Of a stretch of DNA of 42,992 bases, positions 36,228-42,992 are shown one piece after another. The translations under genes were made by a program, and so were the position numbers. The DNA lies in assembly GCA_009924775.1 (NCBI GenBank), contig RFQY01000003.1, forward strand, positions 1 through 42,992. Reading direction: 5' to 3'. This stretch comes from Paracoccaceae bacterium. Its GTDB lineage: Bacteria; Pseudomonadota; Alphaproteobacteria; Rhodobacterales; Rhodobacteraceae. The first letter of the stretch is position 1; each line of letters begins with the position of its first letter. The notes beneath the pieces were generated by a model. The model ran no database searches. It was not told the origin of the DNA and saw only the letters and a list, made by a program, of their open reading frames with translations.

Positions 36228-37004
36228 TTATTTGTCGCGGAATTGCGCTGTGCGCTTTTCCAAAAAGGCAGCCATGCCTTCTTTTTGGTCTTCCGTGGCA
36301 AAAAGCGAGTGGAACACGCGCCGTTCAAACAGCACGCCTTCGCGCAGCGTGGTTTCAAACGAGCGGTTCACCGATTCTTTGATGGCTATCACAGTGACCA
36401 TGGATTTTTCGGCAATTTTTTGTGCCGCGCCCATCGCTTCTTTCATCAGCTCTTTGGCCGGCACAATGCGGCTGACCAAGCCTGCGCGCTCGGCCTCGGC
36501 GGCATCCATGAAGCGACCCGTCAAATTCATATCCATCGCCTTGGCCTTGCCAACAGCACGGGTCAGGCGCTGGGTGCCGCCAATACCGGCCATAACGCCA
36601 AGGTTAATTTCGGGCTGGCCAAATTTCGCCGTATCCGAGGCGATGATAAAATCGCACATCATGGCCAATTCACAACCGCCGCCCAGCGCATAGCCCGATA
36701 CCGCCGCGATAATGGGCTTGCGAATACGGCAGATGGCGTCGGTTTCTTCGGTGAACAGATCACCCATAAACACATCGACAAAGCTTTGCTCGCTCATCAT
36801 GCCAATATCGGCACCAGCGGCAAATGCCTTTTCGCTGCCGGTCAGAACGATGCAGCGCACCTTTTCATTGGCTTGCGCGGCCTGCAAAGCAGTTACCAAT
36901 TCCCCCAACAGCTGCGCATTCAGCGCGTTCAGGGCATCGGGCCGGTTCAGGCGGATCAGGGCGATGTGGTCTTCTACGTCGACGATGATCGTCTCATAGG
37001 CCAT
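36228..37004 (-). CDS. Enoyl-CoA hydratase
   Basis: This 258-aa crotonase-fold enzyme hydrates trans-2-enoyl-CoA to 3-hydroxyacyl-CoA, probably in fatty-acid or amino-acid breakdown. The first oxyanion-hole segment is AFAAGADIGMM (about 60) and the second is YALGGGCELAMMCDFIIAS (about 105). Catalytic glutamates are expected in CELAMM and in FGQPEINLGVMAGIGGTQRL. The C-terminal helix has ERRVFHSLFATEDQKEGMAAF. Both acid residues appear present, so it is likely active. Its place beside rpsT-dnaA is typical of Rhodobacterales. The exact chain-length preference cannot be read. Confidence 0.93.
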   Translation of the reverse strand: MAYETIIVDVEDHIALIRLNRPDALNALNAQLLGELVTALQAAQANEKVRCIVLTGSEKAFAAGADIGMMSEQSFVDVFMGDLFTEETDAICRIRKPIIAAVSGYALGGGCELAMMCDFIIASDTAKFGQPEINLGVMAGIGGTQRLTRAVGKAKAMDMNLTGRFMDAAEAERAGLVSRIVPAKELMKEAMGAAQKIAEKSMVTVIAIKESVNRSFETTLREGVLFERRVFHSLFATEDQKEGMAAFLEKRTAQFRDK

Positions 37005-37069
37005 GAAATTTGCTTTCGCTTGTTTCTGTCAGAACAGCACCCTTACCATTCCGGCACCAACGATCAAGA

Positions 37070-37921
37070 CTATCTTTGACACGAGGGGCAGTAGAAGGTT
37101 GATCTGCCACTTTGCACGATACGCCGGATCTTGGCTGTGCAACCGGGGCTGCGACAGTCATCGCCTTCGCGTCCGTAAACATCGAAATTGTGCTGAAAAT
37201 AGCCCAGCTCGCCATCGGCACGGCGGAAATCTTTCAACGACGAGCCGCCCGCCTGAATGGCCTGTTCCAGCACCTCGCGGATAATCGGCACCAGCCCCGC
37301 CACGCGCCCGGCGGCCACCTTTCCAGCTTGGCGCGCCGGGTGAATGCCCGCGCGATAAAGCGTTTCGCAGACATAAATATTTCCCAATCCCGCCACCACA
37401 TGCTGATCCAGCAAAACCGATTTCACCGGCGCAGTGCGGCCAGTGAAGGCGGCGCGCAAAACCTCGGGGCCAAAGGCATTGCCCAGCGGTTCCGGCCCGA
37501 TGCCCGCCAGCAATTTGTGCTGCTCTTGGCCCGCGGTTGGCAGCAGGTCCATCGCGCCAAAGCGCCGCGGATCATTAAAGGTGATGCGCGCGCCATTTTC
37601 CATATCTAGCACCACATGATCGTGCTTTTCCGGGGTGGGATGGTTGTGCACAAACTGCCCCAGCGGATCGCCCGAAATCAGCATGCGCCCGGACATGCCC
37701 AAGTGAACCAACAGGGTTTCACCCGAATCAAGATCCGCCAAAATATATTTCGACCGCCGCCGCAATTGCAGCACCCGCTGGCCCGTTAGGCGCTGTGCCA
37801 TATTGGGCGGAAAAGGCCAGCGCAGATCGGGCCGGTTGACGGCGGCATGGGCAATGACCTGCCCCTCCATCACCGGGGCAAGGCCGCGGCGCACTGTTTC
37901 CACCTCGGGCAATTCGGGCAT
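37070..37921 (-). CDS. mutM: Formamidopyrimidine-DNA glycosylase
   Basis: MutM (Fpg) removes 8-oxoguanine and ring-opened purines and cuts the abasic site. The 283-aa enzyme starts [14 protein letters not shown], giving the catalytic Pro after Met removal and Glu next to it. [12 protein letters not shown] carries the conserved Lys/His region, and the C-terminal zinc finger is [20 protein letters not shown] followed by [11 protein letters not shown] 37921 is fixed by the need for Pro at position 2; a longer frame from 37936 would block it. It is divergent from ubiE across 82 bases. Confidence 0.97.
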   Translation of the reverse strand: MPELPEVETVRRGLAPVMEGQVIAHAAVNRPDLRWPFPPNMAQRLTGQRVLQLRRRSKYILADLDSGETLLVHLGMSGRMLISGDPLGQFVHNHPTPEKHDHVVLDMENGARITFNDPRRFGAMDLLPTAGQEQHKLLAGIGPEPLGNAFGPEVLRAAFTGRTAPVKSVLLDQHVVAGLGNIYVCETLYRAGIHPARQAGKVAAGRVAGLVPIIREVLEQAIQAGGSSLKDFRRADGELGYFQHNFDVYGREGDDCRSPGCTAKIRRIVQSGRSTFYCPSCQR

Positions 37922-38003
37922 TCTATCTCCTGACACAAGGGCGCATTGCAGCGCCGGGCGAGTGGCCTATAAGGAAGGGTAGAGAAAAGGATCGGCAAGC
38001 CCC

Positions 38004-38756
38004 ATGGACCAGCAAAACGCAAAAACCACGCATTTCGGGTTTCAAGACATCCCCGAAGAAGAAAAAGCCGGCCGCGTGCGCGGGGTGTTTGGCTCGGTTG
38101 CTTCGAAATACGACATCATGAACGATGTCATGAGCGTGGGCATACACCGGCTGTGGAAGGATGCCATGATGGATTGGCTGGCGCCCCGCCCCGGCACCAA
38201 GCTGCTGGATGTGGCAGGCGGTACCGGCGATATCTCGTTTCGCTATCTGGCGCGCGCAGGCAACGCCCATGCCACCGTGCTAGACCTGACAGAACCCATG
38301 CTGATCGAGGGGCGCAAACGCGCCGAAGCCAGCCAACAAGCCGCCCAGCTAGATTGGGTGGTGGGCGATGCCATGGCGCTGCCGTTTGAAGACAACAGCT
38401 TTGATGTGTACACAATCAGCTTTGGCATCCGCAATGTCACCCGCCCCCAAGAGGCGCTGAACGAAGCCTATCGCGTGCTGCGCCCGGGCGGGCGGTTGAT
38501 GGTGCTGGAATTTAGCCAAATTCCCAACGAGATGATGCAAAAGGCGTATGATTTGTATTCCTTTAACATCATCCCGCGCATGGGGCAGCTGATTGCCAAT
38601 GACCGCGACAGTTACCAATATTTGGTGGAATCCATCCGCAAATTCCCCGACCAAGACACCTTTTTGGGCATGGTGCGCAAGGCCGGTTTCGGCAATGCGA
38701 AATACCGCAACCTAAGCTTGGGCATTGCATGTCTGCATTCGGGTTGGAAACTATAG
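38004..38756 (+). CDS. ubiE: Demethylmenaquinone/ubiquinone C-methyltransferase UbiE
   Basis: This SAM-dependent methyltransferase adds the C-methyl group in ubiquinone synthesis. The 250-aa length is normal. Signatures are [20 protein letters not shown] (about 28), SAM motif [15 protein letters not shown] (about 70), [20 protein letters not shown] and the tail [25 protein letters not shown] precedes ATG 38004. UbiB starts one base after its stop codon, so the two are a coupled quinone operon. Confidence 0.97.
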   Translation: MDQQNAKTTHFGFQDIPEEEKAGRVRGVFGSVASKYDIMNDVMSVGIHRLWKDAMMDWLAPRPGTKLLDVAGGTGDISFRYLARAGNAHATVLDLTEPMLIEGRKRAEASQQAAQLDWVVGDAMALPFEDNSFDVYTISFGIRNVTRPQEALNEAYRVLRPGGRLMVLEFSQIPNEMMQKAYDLYSFNIIPRMGQLIANDRDSYQYLVESIRKFPDQDTFLGMVRKAGFGNAKYRNLSLGIACLHSGWKL

Positions 38757-38757
38757 C

Positions 38758-40293
38758 ATGCGTGGACCTCACAATATTTGGCGCCTCATCCGCACCGGCG
38801 CCACGTTTGAACGCACCGGCGCGATGCGTGTTGTGTTGGATGCCATGGAAGCGCCCCGCACCGTGCGTATTGTGTTGCGCGGGCTGGTCTGGCCGTTTCG
38901 CTGGCTGGGCTACAAGGGCGATCCCACCATGCCGCCCGCGCCGCGGGCCCTAACCGCGCTGGGCCCAGCCTATATTAAATTTGGCCAAATCCTGTCGACA
39001 CGTCCCGATGTGGTGGGCCCAAGCCTGGCCAACGAATTGCGGGTGCTGCAAGACAAGCTGCCCCCCTTCAGCCTAGAGGCGGCCAAACGCAGCATCGCGG
39101 CCGAGCTGGAGCAACCAGCCGACCAAATTTTCAGCGCGCTCAGCGAACCTGTGGCGGCCGCCTCGATTGCGCAGGTGCACCGCGCCCAGCTGCGTAGCAC
39201 CGGCGAGGATGTGGCGGTAAAAGTGCTGCGCCCCGGTATCGAGCGCGCCTTTCGAAAAGATATCGACGCGTTTTATCTGGCTGCCGGCATGATCGAACGG
39301 CTGGCCCCCGCCGCCCGCCGCCTGCGCCCCACCGATGTGATCGCTCATTTCGAGGGTGTGGTTCTGGGCGAGCTGGATCTGCGCCTCGAGGCGGCCTCGG
39401 CCAGCGAGTTTGACGCCAATACGAAAAACGACGAAGGCTTTCGCCTGCCGCAGGTAAAATGGCACTATTCCAGCCGCCGGATCATGACGATGACATGGGC
39501 CGAGGGCCTGCCCATGGGCGACAATGACGCGCTGGACCAAGCCGGGATCAACCGCGAAGAGCTGGGCGAACGGGTGCTGCGCCTGTTTTTGAACCATGCA
39601 TTGCGCGACGGTTTTTTCCACGCCGACATGCACCAAGGCAACCTAAAGGTGGCCCCCACCGGCGAGATCATCGCCTATGATTTCGGCATCATGGGCCATA
39701 TCGATGAATACACCCGCCGCGTTTATGCCGAGATCTTGTTTGGCTTTATCCGCCGCGATTACAAACGCGTCGCCGAGGTACATTTCGAGGCAGGCTACGT
39801 TCCCGCCGACCGCGATGTCGAGGAATTTGCCCGCGCCCTGCGCGCCGTGGGCGAGCCGATATTTGGCCTTGATGCCACGCAGGTTTCGATGGGGCGGTTG
39901 CTGTCATATCTGTTCGAGGTGACCGAACGTTTTGGCATGCAAACCCGCACCGAGCTGATTTTGCTGCAGCGCACAATGGTGGTGGTAGAGGGCGTGGCCC
40001 GCTCGCTTAACCCGCATATCAACATCTGGAAAGTGGCGCAGCCCGTGGTGGAAAGCTATATCCGCCAATCGATCGGCCCTGCAGCGCTGGCCCGCGATTT
40101 GGGCAAAACCGCTATGGTACTGGCGCGGTTTGGGCCGCGGTTGCCGGGCATGGTGGAAGCCGTGCTTGTCAAGCAAGGCCAAGACGCCCCCGCACCACCG
40201 CGCCCCAGCCGCGCCCGGGCGCTGGGATGGCTGGGGCTGGGCCTGCTGATCGGCGCGGCCGCTGCCGAATTTGCCCACTTAGTCTTGCACTAG
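38758..40293 (+). CDS. ubiB: Ubiquinone biosynthesis kinase-like protein UbiB
   Basis: This atypical ADCK/COQ8-type ATPase is needed for ubiquinone synthesis and may extract or arrange precursors at the membrane. The 511-aa protein has the KxGQ motif (YIKFGQILSTRPDVVG, about 80), the Ala-rich loop AAASIAQVHRAQL, the lysine in DVAVKVLRPG, HADMHQGNL as catalytic loop and AYDFGIMG as DFG. The C-terminus has hydrophobic anchors (LGWLGLGLLIGAAAAEFAHL). ATG 38758 starts one base after ubiE. The last 15 bases overlap the convergent kinase gene. Confidence 0.96.
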   Translation: MRGPHNIWRLIRTGATFERTGAMRVVLDAMEAPRTVRIVLRGLVWPFRWLGYKGDPTMPPAPRALTALGPAYIKFGQILSTRPDVVGPSLANELRVLQDKLPPFSLEAAKRSIAAELEQPADQIFSALSEPVAAASIAQVHRAQLRSTGEDVAVKVLRPGIERAFRKDIDAFYLAAGMIERLAPAARRLRPTDVIAHFEGVVLGELDLRLEAASASEFDANTKNDEGFRLPQVKWHYSSRRIMTMTWAEGLPMGDNDALDQAGINREELGERVLRLFLNHALRDGFFHADMHQGNLKVAPTGEIIAYDFGIMGHIDEYTRRVYAEILFGFIRRDYKRVAEVHFEAGYVPADRDVEEFARALRAVGEPIFGLDATQVSMGRLLSYLFEVTERFGMQTRTELILLQRTMVVVEGVARSLNPHINIWKVAQPVVESYIRQSIGPAALARDLGKTAMVLARFGPRLPGMVEAVLVKQGQDAPAPPRPSRARALGWLGLGLLIGAAAAEFAHLVLH

Positions 40294-41172
40294 GCTGGCC
40301 AATTCCACATCGCGGGCCCGCGCGTAATCGGCCTGCCCCTGTTCCAACCGCCACTGGCAATAAGCCGCCATGCGCCATGCAAAAAGTGGCTGCAACGCGC
40401 GGTAATGGGCCACGGCCGCCGCATCCGGATAGGCCGCCAACATCTGCGCCCGGGCCTGTGGTGGCAGTGGCTGGCCTTGGTATAGCAGCTGCATTGCCGC
40501 CGAAAGGTAAATGGCCAGATCATGCGCCGCAGGCCCCCAACCGGGGCATTGCCAATCAATCAAACAGGGCCCCCGGGCAGAGTGCACAATATTGGCAGGC
40601 ACCGGATCGCCATGCAAAAACACCGGCACCAGCGCCCGCTGTTCCACCCTTTCGCACACAGCCGGCGGGGCAGAAAACGCAGCCCGGTCGCGGCAAAGTG
40701 CCAAAATCGCCTGCGCCGAGGCCATCAATGCCGGACCCGAGGCAGAAATCTGGCGCAACGCTTGGGCTGGGCGTGGCTGTTGATGCAACCGCGCCAGCAG
40801 CGCAGCAACCTGCGCAGGCCCAGCTGTGCCCGACTGGCCGGGCATATGCTGATACACCACGCACCGGCCCAAAGGCGTGGCCGCGTGGCCCAGAAATTTC
40901 GGTGCCAAACCGCACCCACTCAAGGCCTGCAAAGCCACTATTTCCGCATCGGGTTGGTTGGGGAACAATGGGTTGGCCGCAGGCTTGCTATAAAGCTTGA
41001 CCACCACATCACCCACACGCCACAGCAGGTTGGTTTTGCCCCCCTGCAAGGGGCGCCAAACCGTGGCTTGGGGCACAAGGGCCTGCAATTCTGGCACCAG
41101 TGCCAGCTGTGCCGCATGCTCTGCGCCCGTTTTGCCCGGTTGGGCCGCGCCAATATGGAAAACGGGTGACAT
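40279..41172 (-). CDS. APH-family phosphotransferase (choline/thiamine kinase-like)
   Basis: This 297-aa protein has the aminoglycoside phosphotransferase/choline kinase fold. It shows the ATP-binding lobe with LQGGKTNLLWRVGDVVVKLY (about 37), the Brenner motif VFLHGDPVPANIV (about 187) and the metal-binding CLIDWQCPGWGPAAHDLAIYL. The small-molecule substrate cannot be read; thiamine, choline or a sugar are possible. ATG 41172 is preferred; the frame is open upstream. It lies downstream of the flagellar remnant on the same strand, and its 3' end overlaps the ubiB end by 15 bases. There is no sign of a resistance role. Confidence 0.85.
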   Translation of the reverse strand: MSPVFHIGAAQPGKTGAEHAAQLALVPELQALVPQATVWRPLQGGKTNLLWRVGDVVVKLYSKPAANPLFPNQPDAEIVALQALSGCGLAPKFLGHAATPLGRCVVYQHMPGQSGTAGPAQVAALLARLHQQPRPAQALRQISASGPALMASAQAILALCRDRAAFSAPPAVCERVEQRALVPVFLHGDPVPANIVHSARGPCLIDWQCPGWGPAAHDLAIYLSAAMQLLYQGQPLPPQARAQMLAAYPDAAAVAHYRALQPLFAWRMAAYCQWRLEQGQADYARARDVELASLVQD

Positions 41173-41258
41173 TACGCGCCAAACAGCCCTGTGAATTCGC
41201 AGACCCAAGGCTAGTGCAGCGCGGCAATCACGGCAAGGGGCGCCGGCGCTGCGCGCGC

Positions 41259-41935
41259 CTAGCCACCTTGGCGGATGGCCGTCACCGTAGACAACGCGGC
41301 CACCGCGCCGGTTTGTTTAACAACCTGCACGCCAAGGGCGCTGTCGCGCAGCTCGGTCACGGTGGCGTAGGCCTGTGCTGGCTGCGGCTGCAGCGGCACA
41401 TCGCCGGCCCAAGCCTCGACCGTCATAAGATAGCTGCCTGCCATGGCCTGCTGCCCCGTGCTGGTGCGCCCGTTCCATTCCAGCAGCCCTTGGTCGGGCG
41501 CCACAGATTGGCGCGCCACCTCGGTGCCTGTGATGTCGCGCACCACCAACTGGGCGCGGCTGGCACCGGGCTGTGGGGCAGCCCACATCTGCACCGCGGC
41601 GCCCTGAAACGGCACAGGCCCCGCCAGCGCCACCTGTTGGCCAATCAACCGCGCCGCATCCAACAAGCCAGCCCCTTGCCCCCCATCATTTGACGCAGCA
41701 GATCATTGGTCAAAACCTGCTGCTCGACCGAAGAGAACGTTGCCAATTGCATGGCATATTCGGTGGAATCTATCGGGTTCAGCGGATCTTGGTTTTGCAT
41801 CTGAACGGTCAGCATTTTCAGAAATGTCTCGAAATCCGAACTCAGCGCCGTTGCATTTGCCTGCGGGCTGGCCGGTGGGGCCACGCCCTGCTGCACGGCG
41901 GTGGCAGGGCCAACAAGGGGGGCAACTGTGGTCAT
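41259..41935 (-). pseudogene. flgD: flgD hook-capping protein gene, split by a one-base frameshift
   Basis: FlgD caps the growing flagellar hook. The N-terminal part runs from ATG 41935 (AAAGG upstream) to a stop at 41645. It has FETFLKMLTVQMQNQDPLNP and TFSSVEQQVLTNDLLRQMM, classic FlgD, then runs out of frame. The C-terminal part (in the other frame to 41259) continues as LLDAARLIGQQVALAGPVPF and later DITGTEVARQ, also FlgD-like. The break is at about 41670-41685, next to a run of six G on the coding strand. Adding one G would give MMGGQGAGLLDAARL and a 225-aa protein, the normal size. It could be slippage (phase variation), decay, or a homopolymer error. As read, no full FlgD is made. Confidence 0.9.
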
Positions 41936-41945
41936 TGGATACCTT

Positions 41946-42404
41946 TCATAAACGCAAATCCATACCTTGGCCGGCACTGGCCAAGCGCGGGGGCGCAGTG
42001 GGGGGAACGGGCACAGCGGGCCCGGTGGCGGCCTCGGGCGCGGCGGCGCCATCGGCGGGTTGGCCCGTGGTGGTTAAAAACATGGTGCTTTCACCATTGC
42101 CCACCCCCACCTCGGACGAGCGGGCCACGGGGATGAAACCGCGCCCACGCACGCTAAGGTCGGTCGGGTTCGAGGTGGTGACAAGCGAACCGCTTTGGTC
42201 GATCAGGCGTTGGTTCGTGGTGCGCACCCCACCCGCCGAATAGGACCTGCCGGCGCTGGATAAGACCAAGGAATGGAAGTCGGTTTCAACCCGCCGATAG
42301 CCAAATGTCGATGAATTGGCGATATTGTCAGAGATCGAGGCCAAGCGGGTAGCATTGGCTGACAGCGCCGCAACGCCGGCATTCAAGCTAGAGGAAATCG
42401 TCAT
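41946..42404 (-). pseudogene. Truncated flgE hook protein, probably fused to the tail of fliK
   Basis: From ATG 42404 (AGAAAGG upstream) the product is only 152 aa; Rhodobacterales hook proteins are over 400. The first ~115 residues are clear FlgE: MTISSSLNAGVAALSANATR, SDNIANSSTFGYRRVETDFH, DLSVRGRGFIPVA and FLTTTG. It then changes to a Pro/Ala-rich tail (GQPADGAAAPEAATGP, VPVPPTAPPR) ending GMDLRL, which resembles the end of a hook-length protein FliK, the usual gene before flgD. I infer a deletion that joined flgE to fliK in frame. The middle and C-terminal FlgE domains are absent, so it cannot build a hook. flgD starts 10 bases downstream. Confidence 0.75.
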
Positions 42405-42462
42405 GTAGATACACCTTTCTGCTGAATCGCGTTTTCTTGCATGCAGCAATAGGCGCTGTGGC

Positions 42463-42477
42463 TTAACCCAAGGCTAA
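42463..42477. promoter_or_regulatory. Candidate CtrA box before flgE
   Basis: TTAA-CCCAAGG-CTAA (on the minus strand TTAG-N7-TTAA) matches the CtrA consensus TTAA-N7-TTAA with one mismatch. It is 58 bases upstream of the flgE start. CtrA controls flagellar genes in many alphaproteobacteria; binding here is inferred. Confidence 0.4.
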
Positions 42478-42491
42478 CATCTAAAATACGA

Positions 42492-42992
42492 TCAATTATC
42501 CATCCTCAACAGCAGCACAGACAGGCGGTTATTGCGCAGGTCCATGGGGTTTGGCCCATTGGGGCGGGTATCGCCATGGCCTGACACATGGTCTATGCGC
42601 GCCGGGTCTAGTTGCGCATCGGCCATCAATTTGCGCAGCTGGTCGGCCCGGTTTAGCGATAATTCCCAAACGGTATTATCAAGGCGCACAATGGGTTGGC
42701 GGGCCACGTGCCCCTCGATCCCAAAGGGGTTTTGAACCAAGCTGAACACCTGCACCATCACCTGCGCCAGTTCCACCAACAGGGGTGTGGGCGCTGCGGT
42801 TTCGCCCTCGAACAGGGGGGCATCTGGCAGGTCGTGAATATCAATACGCAGCCCTTCGGGGGTGATGCGCGCCGCGATATGGGCCAGCAGGCGCTGCGTA
42901 ATCAGGCTGCCCCCGCCGCCGCCGGTCAGCGCCTGCATCAGCTGGGTCATTTTGGCCTCATCGGCCGCCTGCCCACCCCGCGCCATGCGCGA
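42492..42992 (-). CDS. motB: MotB-like flagellar stator protein, 5' part outside window
   Basis: The visible 166 residues are the C-terminal part of a MotB-type protein; the frame is open to the window edge. The OmpA/MotB peptidoglycan-binding domain is recognised by GLRIDIHDLPDAPLFEGETA, HVARQPIVRLDNTVWELSLNRADQ reduced to its pattern, and DHVSGHGDTRPNGPNPMDLRNNRLSVLLLR. It anchors the proton-driven stator to the cell wall. The membrane helix with the essential Asp lies outside. It sits 87 bases before flgE on the same strand. Its C-terminus looks intact, unlike the two genes after it. Confidence 0.85.
   Translation of the reverse strand, partial: SRMARGGQAADEAKMTQLMQALTGGGGGSLITQRLLAHIAARITPEGLRIDIHDLPDAPLFEGETAAPTPLLVELAQVMVQVFSLVQNPFGIEGHVARQPIVRLDNTVWELSLNRADQLRKLMADAQLDPARIDHVSGHGDTRPNGPNPMDLRNNRLSVLLLRMDN

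Overview
The window looks like a piece of an alphaproteobacterial chromosome, most likely Rhodobacterales (Roseobacter/Rhodobacter group). The grounds are the conserved block ubiB-ubiE / mutM / enoyl-CoA hydratase / rpsT / dnaA / dnaN / recF / gyrB, a hook protein N-terminus of the Rhodobacterales type, a DUF1674 (SdhAF4-like) gene, and high-GC codon use (about 60% GC by eye). Family calls rest on reading motifs; no database search was run, and I do not name a genus.

Layout. 58-6168: glutamate synthase operon gltD-gltB (minus strand) with a clear terminator. 6388-8533: uppP, a DUF1674 gene, and an RsmB-like rRNA methyltransferase whose catalytic section is missing. 8542-19361: a pyrimidine catabolism island. 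It has a DeoR-family regulator, preT-preA (dihydropyrimidine dehydrogenase), a RutR-like TetR repressor, an M20 amidohydrolase (probable beta-ureidopropionase), hydA (dihydropyrimidinase) and a four-gene ABC importer with an NMT1/THI5-like binding protein, closed by a strong terminator. Two similar 16-bp operators, one perfect and one degenerate, lie before the amidohydrolase gene and before preT. 19421-21167: glnK-amtB. 21428-23599: class A penicillin-binding protein. 23608-24970: mlaA-mlaC. 25181-28206: type I secretion ABC protein and adaptor. 28244-36020: gyrB, a LysE-type exporter, recF, dnaN, dnaA and rpsT, all on the minus strand. 36228-41172: enoyl-CoA hydratase, mutM, ubiE, ubiB and an APH-fold kinase. 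41259-42992: damaged flagellar genes flgD and flgE, and the 3' part of motB.

How the genes fit together. The pyrimidine island could import a pyrimidine, reduce it (PreTA), open the ring (HydA) and remove the carbamoyl group (M20 enzyme), releasing ammonium. GlnK/AmtB and GltBD in the same window handle ammonium uptake and assimilation, so much of the left half concerns nitrogen.

The most unusual features are three damaged genes: rsmB with an in-frame loss of its catalytic motifs, a short flgE that seems fused to the tail of another flagellar gene (probably fliK), and flgD split by a one-base shift next to a G run. Also notable are the RutR-like operator pair, a cluster of GANTC methylation sites upstream of dnaA, and a possible CtrA box before flgE. 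I did not find a convincing wholly new system; the best candidate for new biology is the RutR-type control of a reductive pyrimidine pathway together with its dedicated importer.
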